Positions 45,401 through 57,145 are shown, counted from the stretch's first letter. The stretch is DNA of 64,000 nucleotides from Vandiemenella viatica (GCA_031002005.1 CM061920.1:116984095-117048094); one strand, 5' to 3'. Notes: generated by a model not told the origin, from the letters alone. A program made the numbers and translations.

Positions 45401-46142
45401 AATACACTAAGGGACCTGCAGAAACTGCCAAGAAAGAACTGTAAACTATTGACGTAAATTTAAGAATCACCACGCTTTCGACAAAAGCTGCAAAAATCGA
45501 GAGAAAAATGCAAGCAAGAAATATAGGGTTAATGATTCAGTTTTATTCTGTAGTAATTTATTTGCAGAGAAACTTTGTAGTGAGAGCATTTATTCTGTAT
45601 CAGTCGTGAGAGGTCAAAGTGCTTCACCAGAAACATTCAGCACAGGGCGGGTGGAGCCGCTCGGACGGCTCCGTCCCCAGGGATAATCACTTAGCGCAGG
45701 TAGCAGGCCACAGCGCGGCAGGTTCACGATCAGCCGTCAACAGTCAAAGGGTTAAGTAACAAAATTACAGTCGAACTGGATCAGAACATCGAATTAGGTC
45801 ATTTTAGGTTCTAAAAACCGAATTAGGTCATTTTAGGTCATAAAATAAAAATTAGGTTATTTTAGGTCCTATTAAATTTATGAATATTATTAGTTTATAC
45901 AGTAGACGTAAGAGAAAGTTAAAATTTCGAGGATATTAGGTTGGGAACAAAATAGGTTCGAACCTAAGAATCCGGGGCTTACTGATAACTAACTACCATC
46001 ATCAAGAAAGATCCACATAATTACTATTAGATAACATGAAATGTTATGCTTGGTTGTAGAATAACAACTAAAGAGCTCACTTGGTGGTTATAAGAGATTT
46101 TATACCCTCCTGCACTGTTTCATACAGTCGATGTGAACATAC

Positions 46143-46266
46143 CTTCAATAATGATCGGTTTCTCTTGAATGCCCTCAGCTTCCTTTGAGCGAAAGTGTCC
46201 AAGTCGACAGTCTTGTCAAAATCCTGTAGCGTTTTCTTCCTCGCAAGGTTGTCTCTCTGCGCTTGC
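46143..46266 (-). CDS. Probable internal host exon, unidentified coiled-coil-like protein
   Basis: 124 bp between a strong acceptor (TTTTTGTTTTAG) and a good donor (TTGAAG|GTATGT). It encodes 41 complete codons after one leading base: QAQRDNLARKKTLQDFD, KTVDLDTFAQRKLRAFKR and NRSLLK, ending in phase 0. The rich Lys/Arg/Leu content with no transposon similarity, together with both splice sites, makes a real exon likely. The protein is not recognised. The exon at 19837-19940 starts in phase 0 on the same strand and could be the next exon of the same gene, about 26 kb away. Confidence 0.6.
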
Positions 46267-46269
46267 CTA

Positions 46270-46790
46270 AAACAAAAAGGTACTATCATATAATCCCTTA
46301 ATGTATTTTATGGATAAATGTGATTTTGTGCTGTAAGAAATTTTTAATGGTGTAACGTAAATGAATAAAAAAAGTACTTCATCGCGACCTTAGCGTAAAC
46401 AGAAACGAGACTGAATATATCAATCACATTTTCTTGTTCTACATATATTTTTTTTTTCATTTTTCAATTGATAAGATTTACATTAGCAAATTTAAATCAT
46501 ACAGCAAACAAGTTAACTATAAGTAGAGTCTATAGCACTTATAAGCAATTCGCACTCCTACTGATTGATTAGAAAAATTTGAAGTGTTCAAATTGTATTC
46601 TAATTTTTAAATGTTCTTACAGATAATCAAATTGAAGTATGTTTCGCAGGCAGCGTTTTATAGCTATTAAGGTCACTATGTACACTGGTGGTGGTGTAAA
46701 TAAGGAGCTATACACCACGCACTAACTCATTGTTTTCCATTTCTTCCAAAGAGATTCTAAAAAATTAGGCTCTCTTTTTTTTATTTATCA
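46270..46790. other. Unassigned AT-rich sequence, possibly intron
   Basis: No motif was seen; it would be intron of the minus-strand gene with the exon at 46143. Confidence 0.3.
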
Positions 46791-46794
46791 CAGA

Positions 46795-47220
46795 TCGTCA
46801 ATGAGTTTGGGAGGAACTGATGAATGTGGACAGCCATGATGACACTTAGACGAATATGCATGCCCAAAACCAGGAATATCTAATGATTACCAGGAGGATA
46901 TAAAACTTTTATCGAATCGAAGGAGAGGAACTAATGGTAAGTACTACATCCATGACGTTATTATGTACTTTTTTTGTTGCATATTAGTCGCCGGATCCAC
47001 CTCACAGTCTACACCGTCGTCAGCCATGCCACGGCCTCGAAGAGCCCAGGTCCATCTTATTCTGGCCAACGCCATAACAGGGCGTGACTCCAACGACGGG
47101 ACTGGCGAACTGGAACCTAGTGTTGACAGGGTCGTCGGGACTACCGATACGGTGTCTACCTCCAACACGGTCAGGACCAACCGTCGGCTGGCTGCCAACA
47201 CTGCTGGATGCAGTCTTAGA
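46795..47220 (+). CDS. Possible spliced gene fragment with a 51-bp intron
   Basis: A pyrimidine-rich acceptor (TTTTTTTTATTTATCACAG) precedes a segment whose last part is open (DEYACPKPGISNDYQEDIK then LLSNRRRGTN) up to a consensus donor (AATG|GTAAGT, 46937). A 51-bp intron ends TTTTTTTGTTGCATATTAG at 46987. Joining the exons keeps the frame open through a Ser/Thr/Arg-rich stretch (VAGSTSQSTPSSAMPRPRRA and on to NTAGCSLRT near 47220). The first exon has stops in its upstream part. No family recognised; it could belong to the Polinton that follows. Confidence 0.3.
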
Positions 47221-47322
47221 ACCATTTATTTTATTTTTTTGACGCTGCTGCATTATTGTCTTATTATGTAACTTGTTCATTTTTTTTTATGTTGATGCAT
47301 AATTTGATTTTTTCTTGTACAG

Positions 47323-47685
47323 GGACAGGTATACAAATCTAGCCAACGCTTTCAGCGGGACTGTATGTCTATGTGGAGTCGCCTGCTTCTTCAGTATATA
47401 GACCTCGAGTGTCATCAGCACCACTGCCAACAATATGAAATCAGACAGTCCCAGAGGTCACACCTGTTACATCAAGTCGTCAAGGTTATGGTTGACGTCT
47501 TATACAGACCCGAGCACTTCCAGCGTGGACATATGCCTTTTAAAGTAGTTTCGGCCGACCTCAACCAGCATTACTCAAACCATTGGAGCATGAAGTATAG
47601 TCAACAGGCATCAAGAATTGAACCGTGTGCAACTTTATTGGCCCTGAAGACAGGCAAGATTGTTCCAACTCTGAATATTTTATAA
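47323..47685 (+). CDS. Unidentified 121-codon open frame with upstream acceptor and downstream poly(A) signal
   Basis: A very good acceptor (TTTGATTTTTTCTTGTACAG) is followed by an uninterrupted frame: GQVYKSSQRFQRDCMSMWSR, LLLQYIDLECHQHHCQQYEI and so on to KTGKIVPTLNIL*. AATAAA occurs about 45 bp after the stop (47727). The protein is His/Gln-rich and not recognised. The upstream exons do not join in a frame that I can make work, so the gene model is incomplete. It may be a Polinton accessory gene or a host exon. Confidence 0.35.
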   Translation, partial: GQVYKSSQRFQRDCMSMWSRLLLQYIDLECHQHHCQQYEIRQSQRSHLLHQVVKVMVDVLYRPEHFQRGHMPFKVVSADLNQHYSNHWSMKYSQQASRIEPCATLLALKTGKIVPTLNIL

Positions 47686-47859
47686 AACCATGTAATTTCA
47701 TTTATTATAGTTTTAAAATATTTTAAAATAAAATTCGCAGTATAGTAAATAATCCATAAACCCATTCCGTGAAGGTTCAACTTGGATTGATTAACGACTT
47801 TAAAATACCAAGGTCATAGTGATGTCTGAGATACCGACGAAATTTAGTGATTTTCAAGA

Positions 47860-49500
47860 AAAGTACAGAGGCAAATCTCCTTCCATATAAACACTGCAAT
47901 ATTTGAACATCTCTATCGAGGGTCATCCAATATTGCTCTGCCAATCGACATTTTTAGAAATTAGGCTGTAATCAAATTTGAAAACAAATATGAGCTCTGC
48001 CTTCTACGGATGATTCTTGTATCTCTAATAATGCATAAAGTGCTCAACGCAACTTACACAACTACCATCCAGAATCATATCCCTGCTGCTGTAACATATC
48101 AGGACGTTTGAGCATACGATCCTACTCTATCTCATTTTAACACATTTTTTGATGAAAATCCCGAGAAATTGCTTCTAAAACAACTTTTTGAACTAACCGA
48201 GAAAGTTAGAAAAATGTACAGGAGGTAACTATGGACGGGCAGGAAGCGGAATTTGCTGATGTTATAGTATGCCGTATCTGTGAGTAAGACCTTGACTTAA
48301 AGTCTTGCCTTATCACAGGCAAATTTAGTGGGGCTGCTCATAATGACTGCAATTTTCAGTTTAAAAATCAAAGTTACGTAAGTAACTTTTTTCACACTCT
48401 TTCCGGCTATGATACGCAATTCGTAGTTATTTATTGATCAAACATTGATGACGATGATGCATGAACTACCCATTAACACTTAACGTTATGTTTCATTATA
48501 GAAAAAGGTTGACGGTTCTTTAGTTACCTTAAGATTTCTAGGTTTTTATCGCTTCATGCATGCCCCATTAGATAAACCGGTTAGAACCCTTAAGGAGCGT
48601 GACATGTGCAGTACCTATGCGCATTTCACGAACCTAGAGAATTTACAGTTGGTTACGTGAAAAGTTGTCTTTCCCCACGAATTCACGTATTTGTAGAAGC
48701 AACACTCTACAGATTCAGAAATTTTCAATTGTTGTTGAAGCTCAGAATTTCAGACGTTGATTACAAACACGCAATACAATTGTCAAGGATTTTCCAGATC
48801 CAAACTTCGAGCGAATACGCAAATCTCTACATGAATGCAGATGTGAGATTAATTGCGAATCTGTTTAAAATTTTAGGAGTTATGCTTGAGGAAATACACC
48901 ATGGAACACGTCCGCTACTTCACAGGCCCAGGCATTCCGTGGCAGGCTATGTTAAGGAGTACGCGTGTCGAACTGGATCTTCTGACTAATGTCGAGTGAT
49001 GATATTTTCGAACATGAAATTCATAGAGGTATTTGCCAGTGTCTCCATAGTTACGCCAAGACAATAACCTGCCCATGACCAAGTACAACCATGAAACACG
49101 TGAAAATTCTATTGTGTACTTCGAAATATACAATTTTTATGGCTCGATCGAGTTACAGTATTTGGTCTTAAGTGTTTCAATATTTATCAGTCGATTAGAT
49201 TCCTACTATAGATTTCATAAACTTTATTGCCGACTTGCCTATGGGTTTAATTTTGGAGGCATATCTGATGATTCCTCAAGATAAACACAACTTTCTAGTG
49301 AGCCTACCACATTCAAACTGCATTCAACTTATCCAACCTAATGACCACACTGAAATAAAGTTCGGTATATTCTCCATTACCAAGTTCTTCAGCAGTATAG
49401 CCCCAAAAATATGTGAGACGCAGTTTTTTTCGCATCATTTGTATTATTACAAAATAATTTTACTAGAAACTACCAAACTGTATACCGCTGTACAAGTCAT
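47860..49500 (+). pseudogene. Polinton/Maverick DNA polymerase B pseudogene
   Basis: Protein-primed polymerase B motifs occur in order in broken frames: CRICEKDLDLKSCLITGKF and GAAHNDCNFQFKN (48270-48370), FFHTLSGYDTQF (48385-48420; exonuclease Asp), RFLGFYRFMHAPLDK (48540-48580), ISDVDYKHA and YANLYMNADVRLIANLF (48730-48870), RYFTGPGIPWQAMLRSTRVE (48912-48972), and NHETRENSIVYFEIYNFYG (49080-49140; compare YLDANNLYG). The palm Asp reads Glu. Stops and frameshifts between the parts show it is dead. No integrase, ATPase, protease or capsid gene was recognised nearby. Confidence 0.85.
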
Positions 49501-49943
49501 TTACATCTACATCTATATCTATATATATACTCTGCAATTCACAAAATTGTGGGTGGCAGAGGGTGCTCAGCACCAAAGCTAATCTCTTTGCTGTGCATTC
49601 CAATTCCTAATCGTACGAGGGAAAAAAGAATTCATATAAGAATCAGTCCGGCACCTTATTTCTCTAATTTTATCTTTCCTGTCCTTCCAACTGAAATAGG
49701 TTGGTGGAAGAAGTATTTCACTACACTCAAAAGTGAAAGTGGGAGTACGCATGTTTACCAATAAGTTTAAACGAAACGTGTGTCGTCTATCTACCAGAGA
49801 CTCCCAACCTAGTCTACTGATCAGTTCTGTGACGCTTTCATAAGGACTGTAGCAAGCGGTCACGAATCGAGCGGCTCTTCTCTGTACTTTCTCTATACTT
49901 TCGATCAACCCTGTAGCGGATTGGTTGGTTGGGCAGATTAATT
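49500..49943 (-). pseudogene. CR1/Jockey-superfamily LINE, ORF2 C-terminus
   Basis: The minus frame 49579-49956 gives IEKVQRRAARFVTACYSPYE, VTELISRLGWESLVDRRHTF and a tail FFPRTIRNWN, the C-terminal thumb region of LINE ORF2. The 3' UTR runs to a TACATCTA-type microsatellite at 49501-49530. It seems to continue upstream at 51258-51560 after an inserted 1.3-kb segment. Confidence 0.75.
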
Positions 49944-51250
49944 GCTTACCTTGCATGGTTTATAATCGCCACCTTCCACTATCTTATGCAAAGCACATAT
50001 ATTAATTTCAGGAAACAGAGGTGAAACCATTACTTCTGTTATTAATATTTGAAAAGATCCTAAAATATTGGTTTATTTGGTACTCATTACTGCTTACAGA
50101 CAGAGGTATATTTACTATTAATCTTTAACATCTGTCTATGCAAAATAAAGTTCAACGCAATACCTTGTATTACAGGTGCAACATAGCAAACAAACAATTA
50201 TCGTTAATTGAAGCTAAGAAATTACAATACATGTACATTACAAAGAGTTACAAATTCCATATGCAACTGAAGCAAAAAGTCTCTTATACATGACGAGAGC
50301 GATTCTTGTATGACAATGATAACAAGGAAACATCAGATTTAACTGGATTACATAGGGCGCCAGGGAGTTAATTTGTTCCCACAAATAATAGTCATTGAAA
50401 GTTTCCAAACATGCAAATCAGTCTTTCAATTCAAACTGGATAATGAAAACCAAAAAGCACTCGGCTTTTAGACACAACTATCTCAGGAATTAATGTCCGG
50501 TGGCATAAGAACTCACACTCATCAGGCCGTTAAAGGGCTATCTCAATGATTCGTATGAGTACACACTGTTTCTGGAGGTATAATTACCGTGTCTGGCACA
50601 TGCAGCGTCGCAACAAGAGCGCTATCGTCTCTCAAACAGCGCACCTGTCCAGGTATGGTAAGGCACTTGTCACGTCAACCAGCACAAATAACAACCTCGA
50701 CGGGACTTGGCACTCAATCACCCAAGCTTCCAGAATGGAACCATCAATACTCCTCTGGCAAGCAGTAGCCAGGGTGATCGTCCCAGCACAAGTGACCTCT
50801 TCTCGCCTCTCAGAGCTCGTCTCTCTCTTCTCCTCGGCGAGTATCATGAAAAACACAAAATTTGTAATATTTCAACCACGTGAGGAAATAAAAACATCGG
50901 ATTGGCTTCGCAAAAGTCTCCCCTCTACGCTGGCTAATACATTGCCTCTTATTTGCTAAGAGTCTTCGGGTTTTGTCGGGATTGTTCGGGAGGCTATGCA
51001 GAAATCAATTTTCTCACGACACCAAGCGAACGCCCATTGAAGGATTCCATCCGCAAAATTCCCAGCGTCCAGACTTCTCACAGGTATCAGTGCCAGAGAT
51101 AAACCCCTCATTGTCTCGAACTACGGGACACTTCCGGTTGAGTCAGACTGTCGCCCACGCTAACACAACCCTTAACTCGGCGCGGATTTCTGTCTCCAAC
51201 TCAAGAAATTAATATCTATTTATTTCCGATGTTTCTTATATCAAACAATA
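49944..51250. other. 1.3-kb segment splitting a LINE; unclassified
   Basis: ATTAATT occurs at both sides (49937-49943 and 51251-51257), a possible 7-bp duplication, although AT-rich words can match by chance. The centre (50540-51200) is GC-richer with overlapping frames on both strands and no motif. It could be a solo LTR or MITE. Confidence 0.35.
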
Positions 51251-51257
51251 ATTAATT

Positions 51258-51560
51258 TAAATTGTACGAGATGACCCATCTAGTCAACTTGTTACAACCC
51301 CTTACGAAACGGGTCCCAAATGGCACGACAATAATCCAAATGTGGACGCACAAGAGATTTGTACGCTATCTCCTTTGTTTGTTCATTACAATTTTTCAAG
51401 ATTCTACCTATGAATCGCAGCCTAGAATTTGCTCTACCTACAAAACATTATCCCACCGATCTTCAGGATGGATTTTTGTGACAGTGAAGAAATCCATTTT
51501 CTTATAACTAGTATTATTCTATGACAGTTTTGAAGATCTACTTTTCCAAACGAGTTCTGT
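51258..51560 (-). pseudogene. LINE ORF2 fragment, upstream part of the copy at 49.5-49.9 kb
   Basis: Minus-strand translation in broken frames gives NSRLRFIGRILKNCNEQTKE, IAYKSLVRPHLDYCRAIWDP and FRKGL, the segment that normally precedes the EKVQRRAARF motif. Confidence 0.65.
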
Positions 51561-51564
51561 GTAC

Positions 51565-52735
51565 ATAGTGAAGAGAAACGGTGGTATATTTCACGTCTGA
51601 AATGTTGCACACATGCACCTGAAACATCCCGCATATCCACCATTTCTTCTATTTTTTAAAAAAATTGTTTTATAACTAATCGGAAAGAAAATCGAACAGG
51701 TCAAACCAACATGGCGATCGACCTGTTGATTGAACGAAATCCCGTCCAGCATTCCAAACAGTTTGAGGTTATGCTCTGTATAAAATGTTGGTTGAATATA
51801 TAATATAGTGTGGTGATTGTAGGCCAGAGTGATATTTTTAATATCGTTGTGAAAGTTAAAACTCACCTCTACAGTGATTAATTCAAGTAACAACCATTTT
51901 TCCTGTTTTGTTTTAAGGGCTTCATCAAATTTCAGGTCGTATGTGCCTGTTTTAATTTATCATTTGCTGCAAGCATAAGCTTTCGCTTTTACGATTAGTC
52001 TAAAATGTTATTGATAAGTTCAAGAAGATTGGTTTCGCTTGTTCGGTTAAGTAGATTACTTATATTTGGCTTATCTGTCTTTCATACAGCTATCGGATTA
52101 CTCTTTGGTCTTGTAAATGATTAAATGATTGTGTTTGCTTCACGACGCATTCCAGAGAAACTATGTGAGATTGGTGAAAGCTTGCTTTATCAATATCTTA
52201 TCATGAGGTAACTATCTCACCCATTTTAGCATTAAAAACCTAACAGATTAAGCAAAATTTTTTTGAAATGTTGTTGCGGGAATATTGGTCTTTTAATAAT
52301 AACTTTGATGTTGGACTGTTTTTGAACTGAACACCGTCTTTTAACAACTTTTTAATCCCGCTATCTCCAAGATGTAATGGTTTGGGGGGAGAATCCCCTT
52401 CCAACTTCAATATGTCCTTCACGTGATGCACCCGTTCGCACGGACTATGATCTGTCAATTGAATGATTACCAGTATATGTAGTCAACAGCAAAAGAGCGG
52501 GGACTAGTCAAAGGAAACTTCCTGTCATTGAGTTGGAAATGATCCTTAAAGGCGGATAATTACTGAAACATCAACGGCTTGGGAATGCAAAAGGCAAAGG
52601 AGAAATCTTTTTTTTTAATCCAAGGAGCATCACGGGTTCATGTGACCCTCTCAAATTACTTAAGGAGCTGCGAATGGAGTCTGCAGTGAAAGGATTTATC
52701 AAAACTCATATAAACACAAGAGTTAATAACATTTA
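51565..52735. other. Unassigned sequence with two open minus frames
   Basis: A minus frame at 51591-51893 (100 codons) and one at 52240-52458 (72 codons, CERVHHVKDILKLEGDSPPK) look protein-like but match no family that I can name. The rest is unassigned. Confidence 0.25.
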
Positions 52736-55480
52736 ATAATACTATTTAATTAAATTTCAATGGAACACATGATCCTCCTTTCCTGCACTCACCTACATTT
52801 ATCCTTTACAAATTTTAATTTTAAATTCTTTCAACATTTTTGGTAAATTATTCATCATTCCCTTGGTAACTTATTCCAATCCCTGACATCCTTATCCAAA
52901 AATGAGAATCTTCCCACACCTTTGTGCCTGAAATTGAGTGGCAGTTTGTGGTCATGGTCATCTTTTCCCTTCCATGCACTACTTTTCATACCTACACCAA
53001 TATCTTTCCATGCTTCATCGCCAGTATACGCCCTGTACACTCTCATGACCCTCTTCACCCTCCTCCTGTCTTGAAATGAATCCCATTCCAGCTCTTTTAT
53101 CATATCTGTTACTGATTGCATTTTGCGATAATTTCCAGAAACCAATCTAGCAGCCCTTTTTTACACCCTCTCAAACTCCTGTATTTGATACTCAAAATGA
53201 GGGTCCCATACTATACTACCATATTCGATCAATGGTCTGATTAAAGTTTTGAAACCCAGTTCCTTTACTTCTTTCGTACATCCCCTCATCACTCTCTCCA
53301 AGTGCGGAATTTTGAGACCTTTTCCTACCACCTGTCCAATATGTCCTGCCCCTTTAAGCTTGTTATCAAATGTAATGCCAAGATATTTACATTTCAAGTC
53401 TTCAACAAGCAATCCTTTACCCACCTTATAATCAACCTTTAGTTTTTTATTTGTGTATCTAATAAGCTGACTCTTCTTTGCATTTATCCTCATTCCATGT
53501 TTACCAACCCAATTAGATATCCTGTCCAGATCACCCTGCAACTGTTTACAATCCTTTATCGTTTTGATCCGTTTATATAGCATTATGTCATCTGCAAACA
53601 ATCTAATTTCTGATAGTAATCAATCAACACAATTATTCATAAGAATAATGAATTGCAATGATCCCAATTCGCTACTCTGTGGCTCTCCCATTTTTACTTC
53701 CACTACTTTTAATACTGCATTTCCTACCCTAATTTTCTGTTTTCTACATTTTAAAAATTCTTCTATCCAGCAAATCACTTTCTCATCCATTCCAATAGTT
53801 TTTGCCTTATTTACTATCATTTTATGGCTCACTCTGTCAAAAGCCTTTGAAAGATTCTAGTGCTACACTATCTATTTGGCCTCCCTTGTCAATTTCGTCT
53901 GAAATATCTTGCATATATCCCACCAACTGAGATTTACATGAATATCCTTTCCTAAAGCCATGTTGCCTTCTTGAAAAGCACTTACAGTTCCTCACATATA
54001 TTTCTGATGTGGTTGCATATCAATCTCTCCATTAATTTACCTACCACTGATGTCAAACTGATTGGGATATAATTTTCAACTCTATATCTCATCTCTCATT
54101 ATGTACCGGCACTACTATCGCACTTTTCCAATCCTCAGGTAAGCAGCAAGTATCCAGACTAAATTTAAATAATATTCCAAATAAGGTACAAGGTCATATC
54201 CGGCTATCTTTAAGATATCTGTAGTAATATTATCTACAGCAGCCCCTTTATGTTTTTTCAGCTTTCTTATTTCCTTCATTTCCTCAGAATGAATTTCAAA
54301 TTTTTTGATCTCTTCATTTGTAATTGTGTTGTTAAGCTTTTTCTCCGAATTAGACCCTCCCGTTTCTGATTAATTGTTCCTAATGCTCTCACTAAACCAG
54401 TTACTTAAAATCTCTGCCTTTTTCAAATCGTCAGTAACTTCTTCTCCATCCTTATCTATAAGCGTCTCACACTTCCTACCTCTCAATTTTCTAACATAGC
54501 CATAGAAATTTCTAGATGCATCAGTCAATGGTCCACATGTACTTACAATACTTCTCATAAAGCCATATTTAGCCACCTTGGTTTTTCTTTTTTATTACTC
54601 CAGAAATCTACCCCAAGTAACTCATGGTCATGATATATGAACACCAGTGAACTGTGATAGTTTTTGTTAACTAGTATGAAAACTCTTTCCACCAATTGCT
54701 CCTCTATCTCTGTCTCACTGTCTCACTATCTCACTGTCTGTACTTCTTCTTTTAACCAACTCTCTACTCCAGTTATTACTTGTGGTTCGTGTATCTCTAT
54801 AAAGTTTGCAAATTCGATTACTTTGTTCATTATACTTCTACACTTCACCATTAACACTTTTATCACTGGCTTTATATTTTCAGCATTTACCTCCTCTTTC
54901 CCAGTTTTACCCCAGTCAGTTATTGTTTCTGCAACTTCATCTATTTCTTTAACATCTGTGATTTTTTCCATCGTGGAGTCAGTATCACTTTGATCATTTA
55001 TTTCCGCCCCTTCACCAGCTGCCCCTAACCTAAAAAAGGCACAGCCCCATCATCACTGAAAATGGGCCCCCTTACTATTTTAGCTAACAACTAAGAAAGT
55101 TCCCCCTTGCCCCTACTATTTAGGTGTAGGCCATGCCTAGTGAAATCCCACCTACCAATGGTGTTCACAGGCACAACCTCCAACAAAGAACTAATGCCTT
55201 TCCCAAGTAGTACTTCCGTTTCCATATTTATCCACCTCACAGCATAGTTCAATTATGGCCGGTCATGGCGACTTAGGACCTGCATAAGCTCCACCCTAGT
55301 ATGCTGTACCTCCTTCACCACCTTCCTCAGGTCACTCTCTATACTGTAACTCGCGTTTCTATCAATACAATTCCCCCCACCTCCCACTATCACTACTCTG
55401 TCATCCTTAGTAAAACTCCTACATAGTGAATCAATATCCTCTACACCTGACCCAATGTTGCACTAGGTTTGAAAAAACTT
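52735..55480 (-). pseudogene. CR1-like LINE with ORF1 esterase motif (copy D)
   Basis: The best preserved CR1 copy. From the 5' side (high coordinates): an ORF1 with VVIVGGGGNCIDRN (about 55380) and WDFTRHGLHLNSRGKG (about 55121-55155), typical of the esterase-like domain of CR1 ORF1. ORF2 starts KVLMVKCRSIMNKVIEFANF (54850), then IHEPQVITGVESWL, after which most of the endonuclease is deleted. The RT part has DASRNFYGYVRKLRG (54480), DLKKAEILSNWFSE, VGNAVLKVVEVKMGEPQSS, FADDIMLYK (53580), KYLGITFDNKLK, LGFKTLIRPLIEYGSIVWDP and the C-terminus DVRDWNKLPRE at 52855. Intact frames of 146, 96 and 70 codons remain between frameshifts. Confidence 0.85.
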
Positions 55481-57145
55481 GTGACCTTGAGCGTGGAATG
55501 TTGGAAATTTAAATAGGGTGGGTAGCTTAGGGAGGTTAAACAGGAAGATGAAATCATATGAGATAAATGTTATAATAGTGAAGGTTAATGGTATAGAATT
55601 CATAATAAACAAGAGAGTAGGAAAATGAGTGAATTTTTGTGAACAGTTTAATGGTAGAGTTATATTGAGCCTACGACGACCGCATTAGCACAAATGTACA
55701 ATTCAGCTTCACAAGTTGTATACGACGATGGAGTAGATAAAGTATTTTCTGAAATTTAAAATGAATTCAGCAAGTGAATGTAGAAAAATATCTAATTAAA
55801 ATCGCAGTAGACTGGATTGTGATATTTAGATTAAGGAATTTTGGACTAGCAGAAAGAAATGAGGGAATAAGTAGCCTTTTAAAATGTTTTGAAAAGTATA
55901 ATCTGATCATAACACACTAACAATACACACGATCAAGTTCAGGTGATATAGAAAGATATGTAGTAGACTAAATCATTAATAAACCAGAAACGAAGACACT
56001 AGACATTAAACAGAGCGGTGACCTGAGATTAACTTTGAACACAATCTCGTAATAATGCAGTGCAGATTGAAATTGAAATTCAAGAGTGTAGAAAATTAAC
56101 ACAGGCTTAAAGTGAGGAAATTAAAAAAAAAAACTTACATAAAAGTAAAAATTGTAGAGACTATACATGTGGCGCCCAGAAATAATTATGGAAGAGATTC
56201 GACTGAAAAAGAATGGAGTACAGTGAAGATAAATACACTCAAATCTGCTAAAGAAACATTGGTCACGCGGAAAGTAGTTGGCCGAAAACTTTGGGTCAGT
56301 GGGATTTTTTGGAATTGATTTATCACAGGAAGGAACGAAAAAATTCTTAAGATTAAATGGCGCAAATAATTTAAAAATCAGATAAACAGTGCATGACAAA
56401 AAGCCAAAGAGAAGTGGTAGTGAGAAAAGTGCGAACAAGCAGAGAAGGGAAATTTTAGGCATAACAAATACGGATATAGGAGGATCAAACATATCTTTTG
56501 ATAAAGGAAAAATTTGTATAAACTTTAATATTCTAATGAAAGCCCGATTCTAAGCTCAAAGGTTGGAAGGAATATATTAAGATACTATACTATGGCAACG
56601 GTTTGAATAACATATGCTATAACGAAAGTAATAGGTCGTGACTGATTATGTAGGAGATCCTGTTTTAAGGACCAAATCTGACACAGTTTCGAAATATTTT
56701 ACCTCAAATAAAGGAGTTGAAATTGGTGAGATTCCTATAAAAGTGCTGAAAACCTAAGAATAGGAGACAAAAAAAAAAAAAAAAAATACTGTTATCGAAC
56801 AGTTACGATTCCCAGAGAGACTCCAAAGGATTTTATCATCTTCTCACTTTCGAAGAAACCAAATGCTTACAAAAGTGAAAATGATTGCACAACAAGTTTG
56901 ACATCGAATTGAAAATTCTTTAATACCTTAAGTTGGATCATATATAGAAGAATAGAGAGAAAAATGTGGTACAATAGAAGATCAAAGAAAAATGAAGGAA
57001 TAAGAAAGTAATTCTGGCCTTAAGATTTAATATACGAATGTCAGAAGGGACAAGATTTTCATAATTTAAAAAAATCAGTATCAAAATTTCGAGGCAGAAA
57101 GATAATTTGAGGATTAGGTGGCTCAATAAAAGTAAGGAAGTTAGA
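55481..57145 (+). pseudogene. RTE/L2-like LINE, badly decayed
   Basis: Plus-strand frames show endonuclease-like parts (WNVGNL, MKSYEINVIIVKVNGIEFII, then KYNLIITHT at about 55895 and a TLDIKQSGDLRLTLNTI at about 56000), a linker (KEWSTVKINTLKSAKETL at 56112-56318) and RT starts (DPVLRTKSDTVSKYFTSNKG, IGEIPIKVLK near 56740, then SLTSN-like and YRRIERKMW near 56950). No palm motif is left. Probably a different family from the LINE at 26.7 kb. Confidence 0.55.

Larger units (their letters stand above)
43986..45751 (+). mobile_element. piggyBac element, internally deleted
   Basis: Flanked by TTAA at 43982-43985 and 45752-45755. Termini CCCTTTGACTGCTGTTGACG and the complement of CCGTCAACAGTCAAAGGG are inverted. 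Three 42-44 bp subterminal repeats (GTGCTGATGACG at 44038, 44080, 44124) follow the left end. It is nested in hAT element 2. A 13-16 base C-run lies at 44983-44998. Confidence 0.85.
40537..45981 (-). mobile_element. hAT-type element 2 with decayed transposase and nested elements
   Basis: The termini TAAGCCCCGGATTTTTAGGT (left) and the complement of CCTAAGAATCCGGGGCTTA (right) form an inverted repeat of about 22 bp with one mismatch. CTGATAAC flanks both ends (40529-40536 and 45982-45989). The transposase gene on the minus strand (41650-43293), a putative LTR, a SINE and a piggyBac element lie inside. Confidence 0.85.

Noticed and set aside
47020..47280. Minus-strand ORFs antisense to 46.9-47.3 kb
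   Set aside because: The plus-strand splice signals fit better, and GC-rich sequence opens several frames at once.
50546..50959. 137-codon plus-strand ORF as a gene
   Set aside because: No motif, an overlapping open frame on the other strand, and its position inside a segment that interrupts a LINE argue for chance.
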